64,000 nt of DNA from assembly GCA_001777665.1 (NCBI GenBank), contig MFEQ01000004.1, positions 124,001 to 188,000 of the forward strand, read 5' to 3'. This DNA is from Candidatus Doudnabacteria bacterium RIFCSPHIGHO2_02_FULL_42_25 (GTDB lineage Bacteria > Patescibacteria > Doudnabacteria > UBA920 > O2-02-FULL-48-8). Both the position numbers and the translations under genes were made by a program. Positions 56,477 through 64,000 of this stretch are shown one piece after another. Position 1 is the first letter of the stretch, and each line of letters begins with the position of its first letter. Below the pieces are notes generated by a model that was not told the DNA's origin, ran no database searches, and saw only the letters and a program-made list of their open reading frames with translations.

Positions 56477-58334
56477 ACTAAGCCTAGAAGCTCTACCCCA
56501 CGAATGGTATACGCTGGGAGCAGTGGTCTCTTTAGGGCTTGGTGGTTTAGTTGCGGCAATTTTTCTGTCCAAAAAAAAGCTATGGGGTTGGTTATGGAAT
56601 GAATGGTTGACTAGTACTGATCCGAAAAAAATCGGCATCATGTATATCATCGTTGCCCTACTAATGTTATTCCGAGGATTCTTAGATGCTGCTATGCTCT
56701 GGTTCCAGCAAGCAGTTCTCAATGGAACATCGTATGGATTAAGCGCTGATCATTTCCAGGAAATTTTCACTGCGCACGGTGTGATCATGGTGATTTTCGT
56801 CACTATGGGGTTGATGTTTGGCCTCATGAACTATATTATCCCACTCCAAATCGGAGCCAGAGATGTCGCGTTTCCTTTTATCAATTCTTTGAGTTTTTGG
56901 CTCTATGTCGCTGGGGCGATTTTCCTCAATCTATTTTTCGTCCTAGGCGGAGATTTTTCTTCCGCTGGGTGGCTGGCTTATCCCCCATTATCTGGATTGG
57001 AATATAGTCCCGGGGTCGGGGTGGATTATTGGATTTGGAGTTTACAAATTTCAGGACTAGGTACGCTTCTCGGGGGCATCAACATTTTGGTGACTATTCT
57101 CAAAATGCGAGCGCCAGGTATGACACTGATGAAAATGCCAATGTTTACCTGGGCCACACTTTGCAGCATGGTTTTGATTGTTTCGACTTTCCCTCTCCTC
57201 ACAGCTACTCTTGTCTTATTATCGCTGGATCGATTGATCGGGACGCATTTTTTCACTTCTACCATGGGAGGTAACCCCATGATGTACGTCAATTTAATCT
57301 GGATGTGGGGGCATCCGGAAGTCTATATCATCATGATCCCGTCATTTGGAATTTTTGCCCAAGTTGTTAGCACGTTTAGCCGAAAAAAATTATTTGGGTA
57401 TAGCTGGACCGTGGCAAGTTTGATCGCAGTGACTCTTCTCTCGATGTTGGTTTGGCTCCACCACTTCTTTACCATGGGAGCAGGTGCTAACGTCAATGCA
57501 TTCTTTGGAATTATGACTATGATCATCGCGATCCCGACTGGAATTATTGTTTTTAATTCGATCATGACTATGTACCAGGGTAGGATTACATTCGGAACCC
57601 CCATGCTTTGGTTTTTGGGATTTGTCAGTACCTTTTCTTTTGGCGGGATGGCTGGGGTCATGCTGTCAGTACCAGCGATAGATTTTCAGGTTCATAACAG
57701 TTTGTTTCTAGTCGCTCACTTCCATACTATGGCTATAGGTGGAGCGTTATTCGGGATCTTCGCTGGATTTAGTTTCTGGTTTTCCAAAATTACTGGATTC
57801 AAACTGAATGAAAAAATTGGTAAAGCGGCATTCTGGTGCTGGATAGTTGGATTTTTTGTTAGCTTCGTCCCCCTTTACGTCTTAGGCTTTATGGGTGCAA
57901 CTCGTCGATTAGATCAGTATGACCCATCGACTGGTTGGCAATCCTTATTTATTATTTCCTTCGTTGGGTTATTAATTATTGCAACCGGAGCCTTCCTCCA
58001 AGTTCTACAACTCATCCATGGGTTTCTGAAACGAAATGAAAATAAAGATCTCACTGGTAATCCCTGGGAAGCAGAAGGCCTAGAATGGTCAACCTCTTCC
58101 CCGCCGCCTGATTACAATTTTGCTGTAATTCCAGGAACGAATAAAATCGAAGAATTTCACATGCCGAAAAATACCCCAATTGGAATTTACGTCTCTGGAT
58201 TTGTGTTTTTGGTTGGATTTGGTGCAGTGTGGCATATATATTGGCTCACTGCATTAGGAATTATCGGAGCAATTATTTGTGTCATCATTCGAGCACTCGA
58301 TGAAGATACAGAATACAAGGTTATACTCAAATGA
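56451..58334 (+). CDS. cyoB: haem-copper quinol oxidase subunit I
   Basis: A 627-residue protein with about 14 membrane helices. The low-spin haem His is in TAHGVIMVIF. The D-channel signature is NYIIPLQIGARDVAFPF, GHPEVY carries the Cu(B) His and cross-linked Tyr, HHFFTMG gives the other Cu(B) ligands, and AHFHT the high-spin haem and low-spin ligands. This is an A-type proton-pumping oxidase. The frame starts at ATG 56451 inside cyoA; a later start (56466, MFGRLSLEAL) is possible. Confidence 0.96.
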   Translation: MGSQYMFGRLSLEALPHEWYTLGAVVSLGLGGLVAAIFLSKKKLWGWLWNEWLTSTDPKKIGIMYIIVALLMLFRGFLDAAMLWFQQAVLNGTSYGLSADHFQEIFTAHGVIMVIFVTMGLMFGLMNYIIPLQIGARDVAFPFINSLSFWLYVAGAIFLNLFFVLGGDFSSAGWLAYPPLSGLEYSPGVGVDYWIWSLQISGLGTLLGGINILVTILKMRAPGMTLMKMPMFTWATLCSMVLIVSTFPLLTATLVLLSLDRLIGTHFFTSTMGGNPMMYVNLIWMWGHPEVYIIMIPSFGIFAQVVSTFSRKKLFGYSWTVASLIAVTLLSMLVWLHHFFTMGAGANVNAFFGIMTMIIAIPTGIIVFNSIMTMYQGRITFGTPMLWFLGFVSTFSFGGMAGVMLSVPAIDFQVHNSLFLVAHFHTMAIGGALFGIFAGFSFWFSKITGFKLNEKIGKAAFWCWIVGFFVSFVPLYVLGFMGATRRLDQYDPSTGWQSLFIISFVGLLIIATGAFLQVLQLIHGFLKRNENKDLTGNPWEAEGLEWSTSSPPPDYNFAVIPGTNKIEEFHMPKNTPIGIYVSGFVFLVGFGAVWHIYWLTALGIIGAIICVIIRALDEDTEYKVILK

Positions 58335-58900
58335 GTCATACTGAAACTCACGAAAGATCACTACTAGGATTCTGGATTTACCTCATGACAGATCTGTTGT
58401 CATTTGGAGTTTTGTTCGCGACTTACGCTGTGCTCTCTCCAAATACCGCAGGTGGGCCAAATGCCAAAGAACTTTTCAGTTTACCGTTTGTATTGATTGA
58501 AACTTTAATCTTACTGACGAGTAGTTTTACTGTGGGGTTAGCGATGCTGGCTGTTTTCAAACAAGCCAAACAACAAGCATTGATTTGGTTTGGTGTCACA
58601 TTTCTTTTAGGACTCACTTTCCTAGGCATGGAATTGTATGAGTTTAACAATCTCATTGCTGAAGGTGCGTCTTGGGAACGCAGCGCTTTTCTGTCTTCCT
58701 TCTTCACTTTAGTCGGAACTCACGGCTTGCATATTTCCGTGGGCTTACTTTGGATGGCAGTTTCAATGGTCATGATTTGGAAAAGGGGGCTGACGCCGTT
58801 TATCAATTCCAAATTAACCAGACTCGCTCTGTTCTGGCATTTCTTGGACATCGTCTGGATTTTTATTTTTACAATTGTCTATCTTCTCTCTTATGTTTAA
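58331..58900 (+). CDS. cyoC: quinol oxidase subunit III
   Basis: A 189-residue protein with five membrane helices and family motifs LLGFWIYLMTDLLSFGVLFATY and GTHGLHISVGLLWM, then ALFWHFLDIVWIFIF. It overlaps cyoB by four bases and cyoD by 26. Confidence 0.94.
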   Translation: MSHTETHERSLLGFWIYLMTDLLSFGVLFATYAVLSPNTAGGPNAKELFSLPFVLIETLILLTSSFTVGLAMLAVFKQAKQQALIWFGVTFLLGLTFLGMELYEFNNLIAEGASWERSAFLSSFFTLVGTHGLHISVGLLWMAVSMVMIWKRGLTPFINSKLTRLALFWHFLDIVWIFIFTIVYLLSYV

Positions 58901-59222
58901 ATCATACTTATTAGGATTTATACTTTCGATCCTCCTGACAGTCGCAGCTTATTTATTAGTAGTGAACAACATGCTGTCGCAGGGGGTTCTGATCATCGTC
59001 ATTCTGGCCCTAGCTGTCATCCAATTATGGGTGCAACTAATTATGTTTTTACATTTAGGCCAGGAAACTGGCCCGCGATGGAAATTGATTAGTTGGATCT
59101 CGACTGCCTCCGTCCTTTTGATTGTCGTTATCGGTTCCATAGTGATTATGAACAATTTAAATTATCACGTGCCATCAGACCAAGAAATTATTGAAAATGA
59201 AGGAATACATCAATCTCACTAA
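58875..59222 (+). CDS. cyoD: quinol oxidase subunit IV
   Basis: A 115-residue protein with three membrane helices and the CyoD pattern GFILSILLTVAAYLLV...AVIQLWVQLIMFLHLG. The frame may start at ATG 58875 or at a later ATG (58890). It overlaps cyoE. Confidence 0.9.
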   Translation: MSIFSLMFKSYLLGFILSILLTVAAYLLVVNNMLSQGVLIIVILALAVIQLWVQLIMFLHLGQETGPRWKLISWISTASVLLIVVIGSIVIMNNLNYHVPSDQEIIENEGIHQSH

Positions 59223-60048
59223 ACCTGGAATAATTCTAGGCAACGCTGTCACCGCTGTTGGCGGATTTTTTCTTGCTTCTAAAGGAGATGTTGATTTTAT
59301 TTTACTGATTTCAATGCTAGTCGGGTTATCGCTGGTCATCGCCTCTGCTTGTGTCCTGAACAACGTGTTTGATCGCGAGATCGACTCGAGGATGGAACGA
59401 ACTAAAAACCGAGCAATTGTTACAGGATCGATTTCCAAACCTAAAGCTTTAATTTTTGGAATCATCCTTTTGCTGCCTGGGCTAGCCCTTTTGTTTCTAC
59501 ATACTACATACTACACACTACTTGCTGCTTTGTTAGCTTGGTTTGTTTACGTCGCGATTTACACACCTCTCAAACCCAAAACGAGCCATGCTACACTGAT
59601 TGGCAGTATTGCAGGAGCAAGTCCAGTTGTGGCCGGGTATGTGGCTGTAACGAACAAATTTGACCTCGGTGCTATTCTATTATTTGTCATCCTCGTCTCG
59701 TGGCAGATGCCCCACTTTTATGCGATTGCTCTCTATAGGTTACATGAATACAAAGCCGCGGGAATTCCTGTGCTCCCGATAGTTAAGGGTTTGTTTACGA
59801 CCAAACTAGCTATGACGATCTATATTATATTTTTCATCCTCGCCCTAAGCCTATTGACTGTCTTTAACTATACAGGTTACGTATATTTCGGGATTATGCT
59901 ACTTCTGGGCCTGACCTGGCTTCGGAAAAGCATTCGGGGATTTTCACCTCAAATCGATACCACAATTTGGGCCAGGAATATGTTTAAATTTTCACTGATG
60001 GTTCTGTTGGCGTTTAGTATTATGATTTCTTTAAATCCTGTTGTATAA
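59197..60048 (+). CDS. cyoE: protohaem IX farnesyltransferase (haem O synthase)
   Basis: A 283-residue UbiA-family enzyme from the ATG at 59197 (a TTG at 59191 gives two more residues). It has the first Asp-rich motif NNVFDREIDSRMERTKNR, SWQMPHFYAIALYRLHEYKAAGIPVLP, and about eight membrane helices. It makes haem O for CyoB from haem b and farnesyl diphosphate. Completes the oxidase operon. Confidence 0.95.
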   Translation: MKEYINLTKPGIILGNAVTAVGGFFLASKGDVDFILLISMLVGLSLVIASACVLNNVFDREIDSRMERTKNRAIVTGSISKPKALIFGIILLLPGLALLFLHTTYYTLLAALLAWFVYVAIYTPLKPKTSHATLIGSIAGASPVVAGYVAVTNKFDLGAILLFVILVSWQMPHFYAIALYRLHEYKAAGIPVLPIVKGLFTTKLAMTIYIIFFILALSLLTVFNYTGYVYFGIMLLLGLTWLRKSIRGFSPQIDTTIWARNMFKFSLMVLLAFSIMISLNPVV

Positions 60049-60055
60049 TTTATTC

Positions 60056-60346
60056 ATGGCATTATTCACACACATTTCAATAGCAATACTAAGCCTGGTC
60101 TATACGGGATATCTTTATTATTCCCCGTCAAAAACGAAATTTTATATTACTTATATCCTGACAACGCTAGGTTTCATCACTGGTTTTTATTTAGTCTGGG
60201 GCAAGCCAGCTTATTTAATCAAGGCTTGTCTGGTAGGATTTGTTTATTTTGCAATTATTTTAGTAGGTATACTCGCAGCTAAGCATAAACAAAAACAAGC
60301 AGAAAAAAATCCTGACTTGATCGTCACTCCGACGATCAAGCAATAG
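60056..60346 (+). CDS. three-helix membrane protein, cyo operon end
   Basis: A 96-residue protein from the ATG at 60056 (MALFTHISIAILSLVYTGYLYYSPS) with three membrane helices and a charged tail KHKQKQAEKNPDLIVTPTIKQ. Eight bases after cyoE, it probably belongs to the oxidase operon. No family is recognised. Confidence 0.7.
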   Translation: MALFTHISIAILSLVYTGYLYYSPSKTKFYITYILTTLGFITGFYLVWGKPAYLIKACLVGFVYFAIILVGILAAKHKQKQAEKNPDLIVTPTIKQ

Positions 60347-60358
60347 TCAGGATTTTTT
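60309..60358 (+). terminator. nested terminator of the cyo operon
   Basis: ATCCTGAC/GTCAGGAT enclosing TTGATCGTC/GACGATCAA, followed by TTTTTT. The stem lies over the end of the last gene. Confidence 0.88.
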
Positions 60359-61013
60359 AAAGACTATTTAAAACACTCCTTGTTTTCGGTCCAATCCGGC
60401 CATAGCCTGTGGTGGCCTCATCACCACTACAAACTATTTCTTTCGCACATTGAAATTTCCGCACCGCTTCCCGAGTCAGTGACCCGAAATACCTCGTTTC
60501 ACTTCCTGGTGAGCCAGGACCAGAAACACTAATCGTAAATCCGGTTTTGTTTAAAATTTGTTGCAAAGTTAAAACTTGCGAACTGGTCATGCCCATACGC
60601 AAAATTGTCGTAATCGATCCTGTTACTGCCACTGGAATAGGGCTCGGCGTGGAAACTTTGGGCAGGCAACCTTTCCAAGGATTGGTGCCACTATTCTCAT
60701 ACAAGTATCGGGTATAACGTAAATTACCATCAATCGTCCTGACATCGAAACCCATCGCAGTTGCTTTCGGTGAATGAATCCTTTCTGCAATCTGAAAAAT
60801 CCCGACATACGTTCCAGTTGGATCATAGACTGGTGATCCATCTGCTTTGTATTGTCGAAATCCAGTTTCGCATCTGGCGATATCAATCATGATCGGCGCA
60901 TCAGCAAAATAAAAACGCACCGCGTCTTCCACGATAGCGTTGGGGTTGGTTTGAGCACTTACAGAAATAGGAGCGAAGATAGCAACTAAAACTATATATT
61001 TGATAAATTTCAT
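60357..61013 (-). CDS. secreted lysozyme-like protein with peptidoglycan-binding domain
   Basis: A 218-residue protein from the ATG at 61013 (MKFIKYIVLVAIFAPISVSAQ, a signal peptide). The N-terminal domain (about 30-115) has the transglycosylase-type text IARCETGFRQYKADGSPV...YVGIFQIAERIHSPKA with the likely catalytic Glu in CETGFRQ. The C-terminal domain (about 140-215) is a PG-binding-1 repeat (SQVLTLQQILNKTGF...FGSLTREAVRKFQ). It should cut or bind cell-wall glycan. Confidence 0.83.
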   Translation of the reverse strand: MKFIKYIVLVAIFAPISVSAQTNPNAIVEDAVRFYFADAPIMIDIARCETGFRQYKADGSPVYDPTGTYVGIFQIAERIHSPKATAMGFDVRTIDGNLRYTRYLYENSGTNPWKGCLPKVSTPSPIPVAVTGSITTILRMGMTSSQVLTLQQILNKTGFTISVSGPGSPGSETRYFGSLTREAVRKFQCAKEIVCSGDEATTGYGRIGPKTRSVLNSL

Positions 61014-61053
61014 GCTCCGAAATTCTATCAAATTTAAACTCCGAACGGAAGCA

Positions 61054-61082
61054 TTGACGATTCGGCGCTAATTTGGTAAACT
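61054..61082 (+). promoter_or_regulatory. promoter of the M50 protease gene
   Basis: TTGACG (61054-61059), a 17-base spacer and TAAACT (61077-61082); AAGGAGG at 61128-61134. Confidence 0.78.
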
Positions 61083-61143
61083 AGTTGGAATATCCGGACA
61101 CTCGCAACTCACGAACGAAAAAGTTTCAAGGAGGCCAATCGAA

Positions 61144-61839
61144 ATGCTGCTTCAGCAAATCGTCTATGACATGATGGGTTGGGGTATTACCATCGACATC
61201 GGAGTCCCCCTCTACATCAGCATCTGGACACTGTTGCTCGCCCTGTTTCTGTTCTACGAAGCCAAGCGGTACATCTACCAACAACTCAAACCTCTCCGTA
61301 CAGCTGTGTTCTTCAGTGAGAAAGGCATGATCATCGGAGCAATCGTCGGATCCGTCCTGATGATTCTCTCGATCGCGGCTCACGAAGCCGGGCACGCCGT
61401 CGCGGCCAGCGCCTTCAACTTCCCTATTACTGGCGCGGGGGTAACTGGCTGGGGTGCCTATGTTTCCTTGCCAGACGGGTATGCGAAGGGCACGCCGTGG
61501 GCAATGATTATTGTCTCCTTCGCCGGACCTATCACGAATATTCTCCTCGCTCTGGTCTGCTACGTCATCGTGCGCTTGATGGATGAGTCGCTGGCGGAAA
61601 ATACGATTCAGTTCGTGGCTCACATGAACTACCGACTAGGGGTCTTCAACTTTGCACCGTTCATTGTTCTGGACGGAGGCAAGTTCGTCCTCGGAGTAAT
61701 GCGACTGTTCTTCAGTGAGGACTTGGCCTTCACCATCACGATGACGATTTCGGGAGTGATGCTGGGTTGGTTCCTGTTCTTCCGCAAATCCGAAAAGGAT
61801 TCCCGAAATTTCATCGAACGTGAGCTCGAGAAAGCCTAA
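61144..61839 (+). CDS. M50-type membrane metalloprotease
   Basis: A 231-residue polytopic protein. AAHEAGHAVAA (about 78-88) is the HExxH site in a membrane helix, and FIVLDGGKFVLG (about 174-185) supplies the conserved Asp. Further helices flank both. Site-2 proteases cleave membrane-anchored regulators or peptides. It is GC-rich in codon use and SD-led, with its own promoter and terminator, unlike its neighbours. Lacks a PDZ domain. Confidence 0.85.
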   Translation: MLLQQIVYDMMGWGITIDIGVPLYISIWTLLLALFLFYEAKRYIYQQLKPLRTAVFFSEKGMIIGAIVGSVLMILSIAAHEAGHAVAASAFNFPITGAGVTGWGAYVSLPDGYAKGTPWAMIIVSFAGPITNILLALVCYVIVRLMDESLAENTIQFVAHMNYRLGVFNFAPFIVLDGGKFVLGVMRLFFSEDLAFTITMTISGVMLGWFLFFRKSEKDSRNFIERELEKA

Positions 61840-61867
61840 ACTCCCACCCCGACTAGTGGGTGTTCAT

Positions 61868-61899
61868 GAGCGAATGGTTCTACCTTCGCTCTTTTTTTA
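61868..61899 (+). terminator. terminator of the M50 gene
   Basis: GAGCGAA-TGGTTCTAC-CTTCGCTC followed by TTTTTTT. Confidence 0.88.
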
Positions 61900-61914
61900 T
61901 TACCTTAACAATTA

Positions 61915-62430
61915 TTAACTGTTGAAAGCTTTTTCCAAATCAGAGATTACTAATTTCTTCATTTGGAGCATGGCTTGCATCGCTTTATCAGCTTTTTCTT
62001 TATTTGGATCAGTCAATAACTCTCCTAACCGTTTCGGTACTACTTGCCAGGAAAAACCGTATTTATCCTGGAGCCAGCCACATTGTTGAGCATTTGGATC
62101 ACCGCCCTCACTCAATTTGGTCCAAAAATGATCAACCTCTTCTTGAGTATCACAGCTTATTTCAAATGAGATAGCAGCGTTGGGTTTAAAAATAGGTCCG
62201 CCATCTAGTGCCATGAACTTTTGACCTTCCAGTTCAAAGATTGCTGTCAAAATTTTCCCTTCCAAACCATTCATGGGAAGATTTGGAACTGGTTTATCAG
62301 AATATCTTTGGATTAAAATAATTTTCGATTCGGACTTTTTCGCAGGATTAGTGTTGTAAATATTAATCCAATAATTAATTGCTTCCTCACACTTATTCTC
62401 GAACCATAAACATGGGGTTATTTTTTGCAT
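61915..62430 (-). CDS. VOC family protein (PhnB-like)
   Basis: A 171-residue protein with the glyoxalase/VOC pattern ITPCLWFENKCEEAINYWINIY, LEGQKFMALDGGPIFKPNAAISFEISC and CGWLQDKYGFSWQVVPKRLGEL. It is close to the PhnB-like (3-demethylubiquinone methyltransferase-like) branch. Substrate unknown. Confidence 0.87.
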   Translation of the reverse strand: MQKITPCLWFENKCEEAINYWINIYNTNPAKKSESKIILIQRYSDKPVPNLPMNGLEGKILTAIFELEGQKFMALDGGPIFKPNAAISFEISCDTQEEVDHFWTKLSEGGDPNAQQCGWLQDKYGFSWQVVPKRLGELLTDPNKEKADKAMQAMLQMKKLVISDLEKAFNS

Positions 62431-62558
62431 AAAGTCCTTAATTTAATCATCTCAATAAATAATACATGAACTCAACGACGTTAGCAATTGTTTAAATAAA
62501 TAAAAAAGAAACCTGCGCTACTTGTTAAGAACTTTCGCGCAGATTTCAGGAGTCTGAC

Positions 62559-63686
62559 CTACTTTCGCAACACCAATGCGGCGATGTCGGGAAAGTGTTC
62601 GGTAAAGTCGCCGAAGATCTGGACGCCGAACGCGTTCTCTGCGAACTTCCCCCAAGTGATCTTTTCTTTGAACCCGGCTCCAGAGTAGGAACCAAAGCTC
62701 ATGGGAGAAGAATGGATCTCGACGAATCCCGCCCAGGGTTGAATCAGCCGCTCCTGTTCCCCGAGTGACTCCTCGAACAGATAATCCTTCTTCAGGTGTG
62801 GGACGACGCAGATCGGAAAATCAGCAGCAATTCCGCCGCCAAGCTGCAGAAAGGCCAGCGGAGTTTGTTCGGCATTGTCCATGTACCACTCAGCCAGTCG
62901 GTGCATGTATCCAGCGCCATGCTGAACCACGCCCATACTGATCGGCTCATCCTGCCGGTATTGCTTCAAGAACGGATGATCGCCGCGGTAGCAGTAATAG
63001 GTGAAGATATTCCCCATCGTGGAATCTTCCCATCCAGGGACAAAGACCTCAACGTTGTTTCGCATGGCGGTAAGCAGCCAGCAGTCATCCGGATTCGCAC
63101 CCGGATCGTTGACGACGTCCCTTCGCTTCAGCACTCGAAAGAAAAATTCGTGCCACAAAAGCGATTCGCCTTTTTTCTGAGCTGCCCGCCATTCTGCCTC
63201 GAGCAATGGCAGAATTACACGGACTGATTCGTCTTCCGGAAGGAACGTATCCGTAATCCTGCGAAGGCCAGCATCGTCGAGTTCCTTCTCCTGCGCCCGA
63301 GTCAGTTCAGTGTAGTCCGGAATGTAGGCGTAGTTGGAATGAGCAAGTAGCCGGTAAAGGCTTTCTTCCAGATTCGCACCAGTCACGGAAATCCCAGTGA
63401 TGAGGCCTGCTCGGATCATCTCACTGATCATGATCCCCATCTGAAATGATGAGCCAGCGCCGGACATGGTCAGAAAGATCTTGCCGCCGTCGTCGCAATG
63501 CTGGCGCAACCACAGACCGGCATCGATCGTTTTACCACCGTTGCAGTGACGCTTGTTGTGTACCAAAAAGTTAGAGACGGGAGTCAGTGGATCGGGTTCA
63601 TACTTACGTTCGCTCGTGATGATTTGCGCGCGCAATGCCGAACTTAAGGATGCGAGCTTCTCGACAAAAGTCGGGGTTTCAGACAT
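62559..63686 (-). CDS. deoxyhypusine-synthase-family protein
   Basis: A 375-residue protein from the ATG at 63686, eight bases after GAGGACC; the frame extends 15 codons further without an SD. It has MSGAGSSFQMGIMISEM (NAD site), GANLEESLYRLLAHSNY, VFVPGWEDSTMGNIF and FLQLGGGIAADFPICVVPHL. The catalytic lysine is kept in EKITWGKFAENAFG. Bacterial members make homospermidine or act on unknown partners, because eIF5A is absent. GC-rich composition suggests transfer. Divergent from the gene at 63803. Confidence 0.88.
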   Translation of the reverse strand: MSETPTFVEKLASLSSALRAQIITSERKYEPDPLTPVSNFLVHNKRHCNGGKTIDAGLWLRQHCDDGGKIFLTMSGAGSSFQMGIMISEMIRAGLITGISVTGANLEESLYRLLAHSNYAYIPDYTELTRAQEKELDDAGLRRITDTFLPEDESVRVILPLLEAEWRAAQKKGESLLWHEFFFRVLKRRDVVNDPGANPDDCWLLTAMRNNVEVFVPGWEDSTMGNIFTYYCYRGDHPFLKQYRQDEPISMGVVQHGAGYMHRLAEWYMDNAEQTPLAFLQLGGGIAADFPICVVPHLKKDYLFEESLGEQERLIQPWAGFVEIHSSPMSFGSYSGAGFKEKITWGKFAENAFGVQIFGDFTEHFPDIAALVLRK

Positions 63687-63764
63687 TGTATGGTCCTCTT
63701 GTAAGTTGTAACAGTATGAAGAGTATAACAAAAAAACATTACATATTAAAACGATAATAATATA

Positions 63765-63793
63765 TTGACAAACGATAGACTATAAGTTACTAT
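63765..63793 (+). promoter_or_regulatory. promoter at the right edge
   Basis: TTGACA (63765-63770), a 17-base spacer and TACTAT (63788-63793); the ATG at 63803 is about three bases from the predicted start of transcription. Confidence 0.78.
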
Positions 63794-63802
63794 GACCGCT
63801 CA

Positions 63803-64000
63803 ATGCAAAAAGCTTTATATATAATTTTAGTAAGTTTGGGTCTGGGTTTAATTTTCAATTTCTTATTTTTCGAGAAATTGATTGGAGTTTCTTTAATTAT
63901 TTTCACTCTTATTCTGTTGGGTGCAGCAGCTTTACTCAGCTGGCAGCAATTGCAATTCCGAAAAATCTGGTGGATAATTACACTCATTGGCTTCTTTGCT
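63803..64000 (+). CDS. polytopic membrane protein (5' part only)
   Basis: Sixty-six residues (MQKALYIILVSLGLGLIFNF...) with at least two membrane helices run off the right edge. The opening resembles DUF4153/DUF4173-type membrane proteins, but too little is present to be sure. The position of the promoter implies a leaderless mRNA. Confidence 0.6.
   Translation, partial: MQKALYIILVSLGLGLIFNFLFFEKLIGVSLIIFTLILLGAAALLSWQQLQFRKIWWIITLIGFFA

Noticed and set aside
2912..63686. Vector or foreign-contig contamination as the source of the SD-led GC-rich genes
   Set aside because: They are interleaved singly with native genes over the whole window and share palindromes and promoters with the flanking DNA.

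Overview
This window looks like a chromosome segment from a Candidate Phyla Radiation bacterium (Patescibacteria). The genes are compact and short. The T4SS-like locus is of the type common in that group (PrgI, TraC/VirB4, a large VirB6-like protein). Many small membrane or coiled-coil proteins are of unknown family. Translation and repair genes are typical bacterial ones (GatCA, ClpC, RecG, RecO, RecX, RecQ, UvrD, KsgA, SmpB, tmRNA, IF3-L35-L20). TGA is used as a stop, so the code is the standard bacterial one. The lineage is inferred from gene content only; no marker phylogeny was possible.

Layout. 1-7.2 kb: gatCA, lemA-htpX, a PpnP-like cupin, recX, clpC-comF. 7.2-16.4 kb: a candidate small RNA, recQ, a VapBC-like pair with an MBL hydrolase, three tRNAs, an ECF sigma factor with its partner, recG, and a two-gene unit of small unknown proteins. 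16.4-30 kb: a long minus-strand T4SS-like locus, interrupted by a PIN / four-helix-bundle pair embedded in simple repeats. 30.1-43.5 kb: a four-gene micro-operon, ksgA, uvrD, an M23 endopeptidase, a surface protein, recO, ileS behind a T-box leader, and argS. 43.5-47 kb: smpB, tmRNA, infC-rpmI-rplT and an M24 peptidase. 47-49.4 kb: a cobalamin riboswitch, a Tat-type lipoprotein and a secreted transcobalamin-like protein. 50-52.5 kb: a Y-family polymerase cassette and structured leader RNAs. 52.6-60.3 kb: msrB-doxX-FAD oxidase, divergent from a complete cyoABCDE haem-copper quinol oxidase. 60.3-64 kb: a muralytic enzyme, an M50 protease, a VOC protein, a deoxyhypusine-synthase-like enzyme and the start of a membrane protein.

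Most notable. (1) A cobalamin-type riboswitch (47.5 kb) with a terminator precedes a lipoprotein gene, followed by a secreted protein with the domain plan of intrinsic factor/transcobalamin, suggesting B12 scavenging. (2) Palindromic repeats occur between genes and also in frame inside uvrD, dinB (three times), msrB and ksgA, resembling Rickettsia palindromic elements. (3) An apparent T-box leader with an ultrashort stem I carrying an AUC specifier lies upstream of ileS, and a palindromic repeat sits in its linker. (4) IleRS carries an inserted histidine-phosphatase domain. (5) Two initiation styles coexist: housekeeping genes with the -10 box about six bases before the ATG (leaderless), and scattered small, GC-richer units with strong promoters, perfect Shine-Dalgarno sites and their own terminators.

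How the genes may work together. The FAD-linked oxidase and the bo-type oxidase could form a minimal quinone-based respiratory chain. The T4SS locus with M15-like and M23/lysozyme-like enzymes suggests DNA or protein exchange across the wall. The riboswitch, T-box, tmRNA, non-AUG infC start and attenuator-like leaders point to heavy use of RNA-level control.
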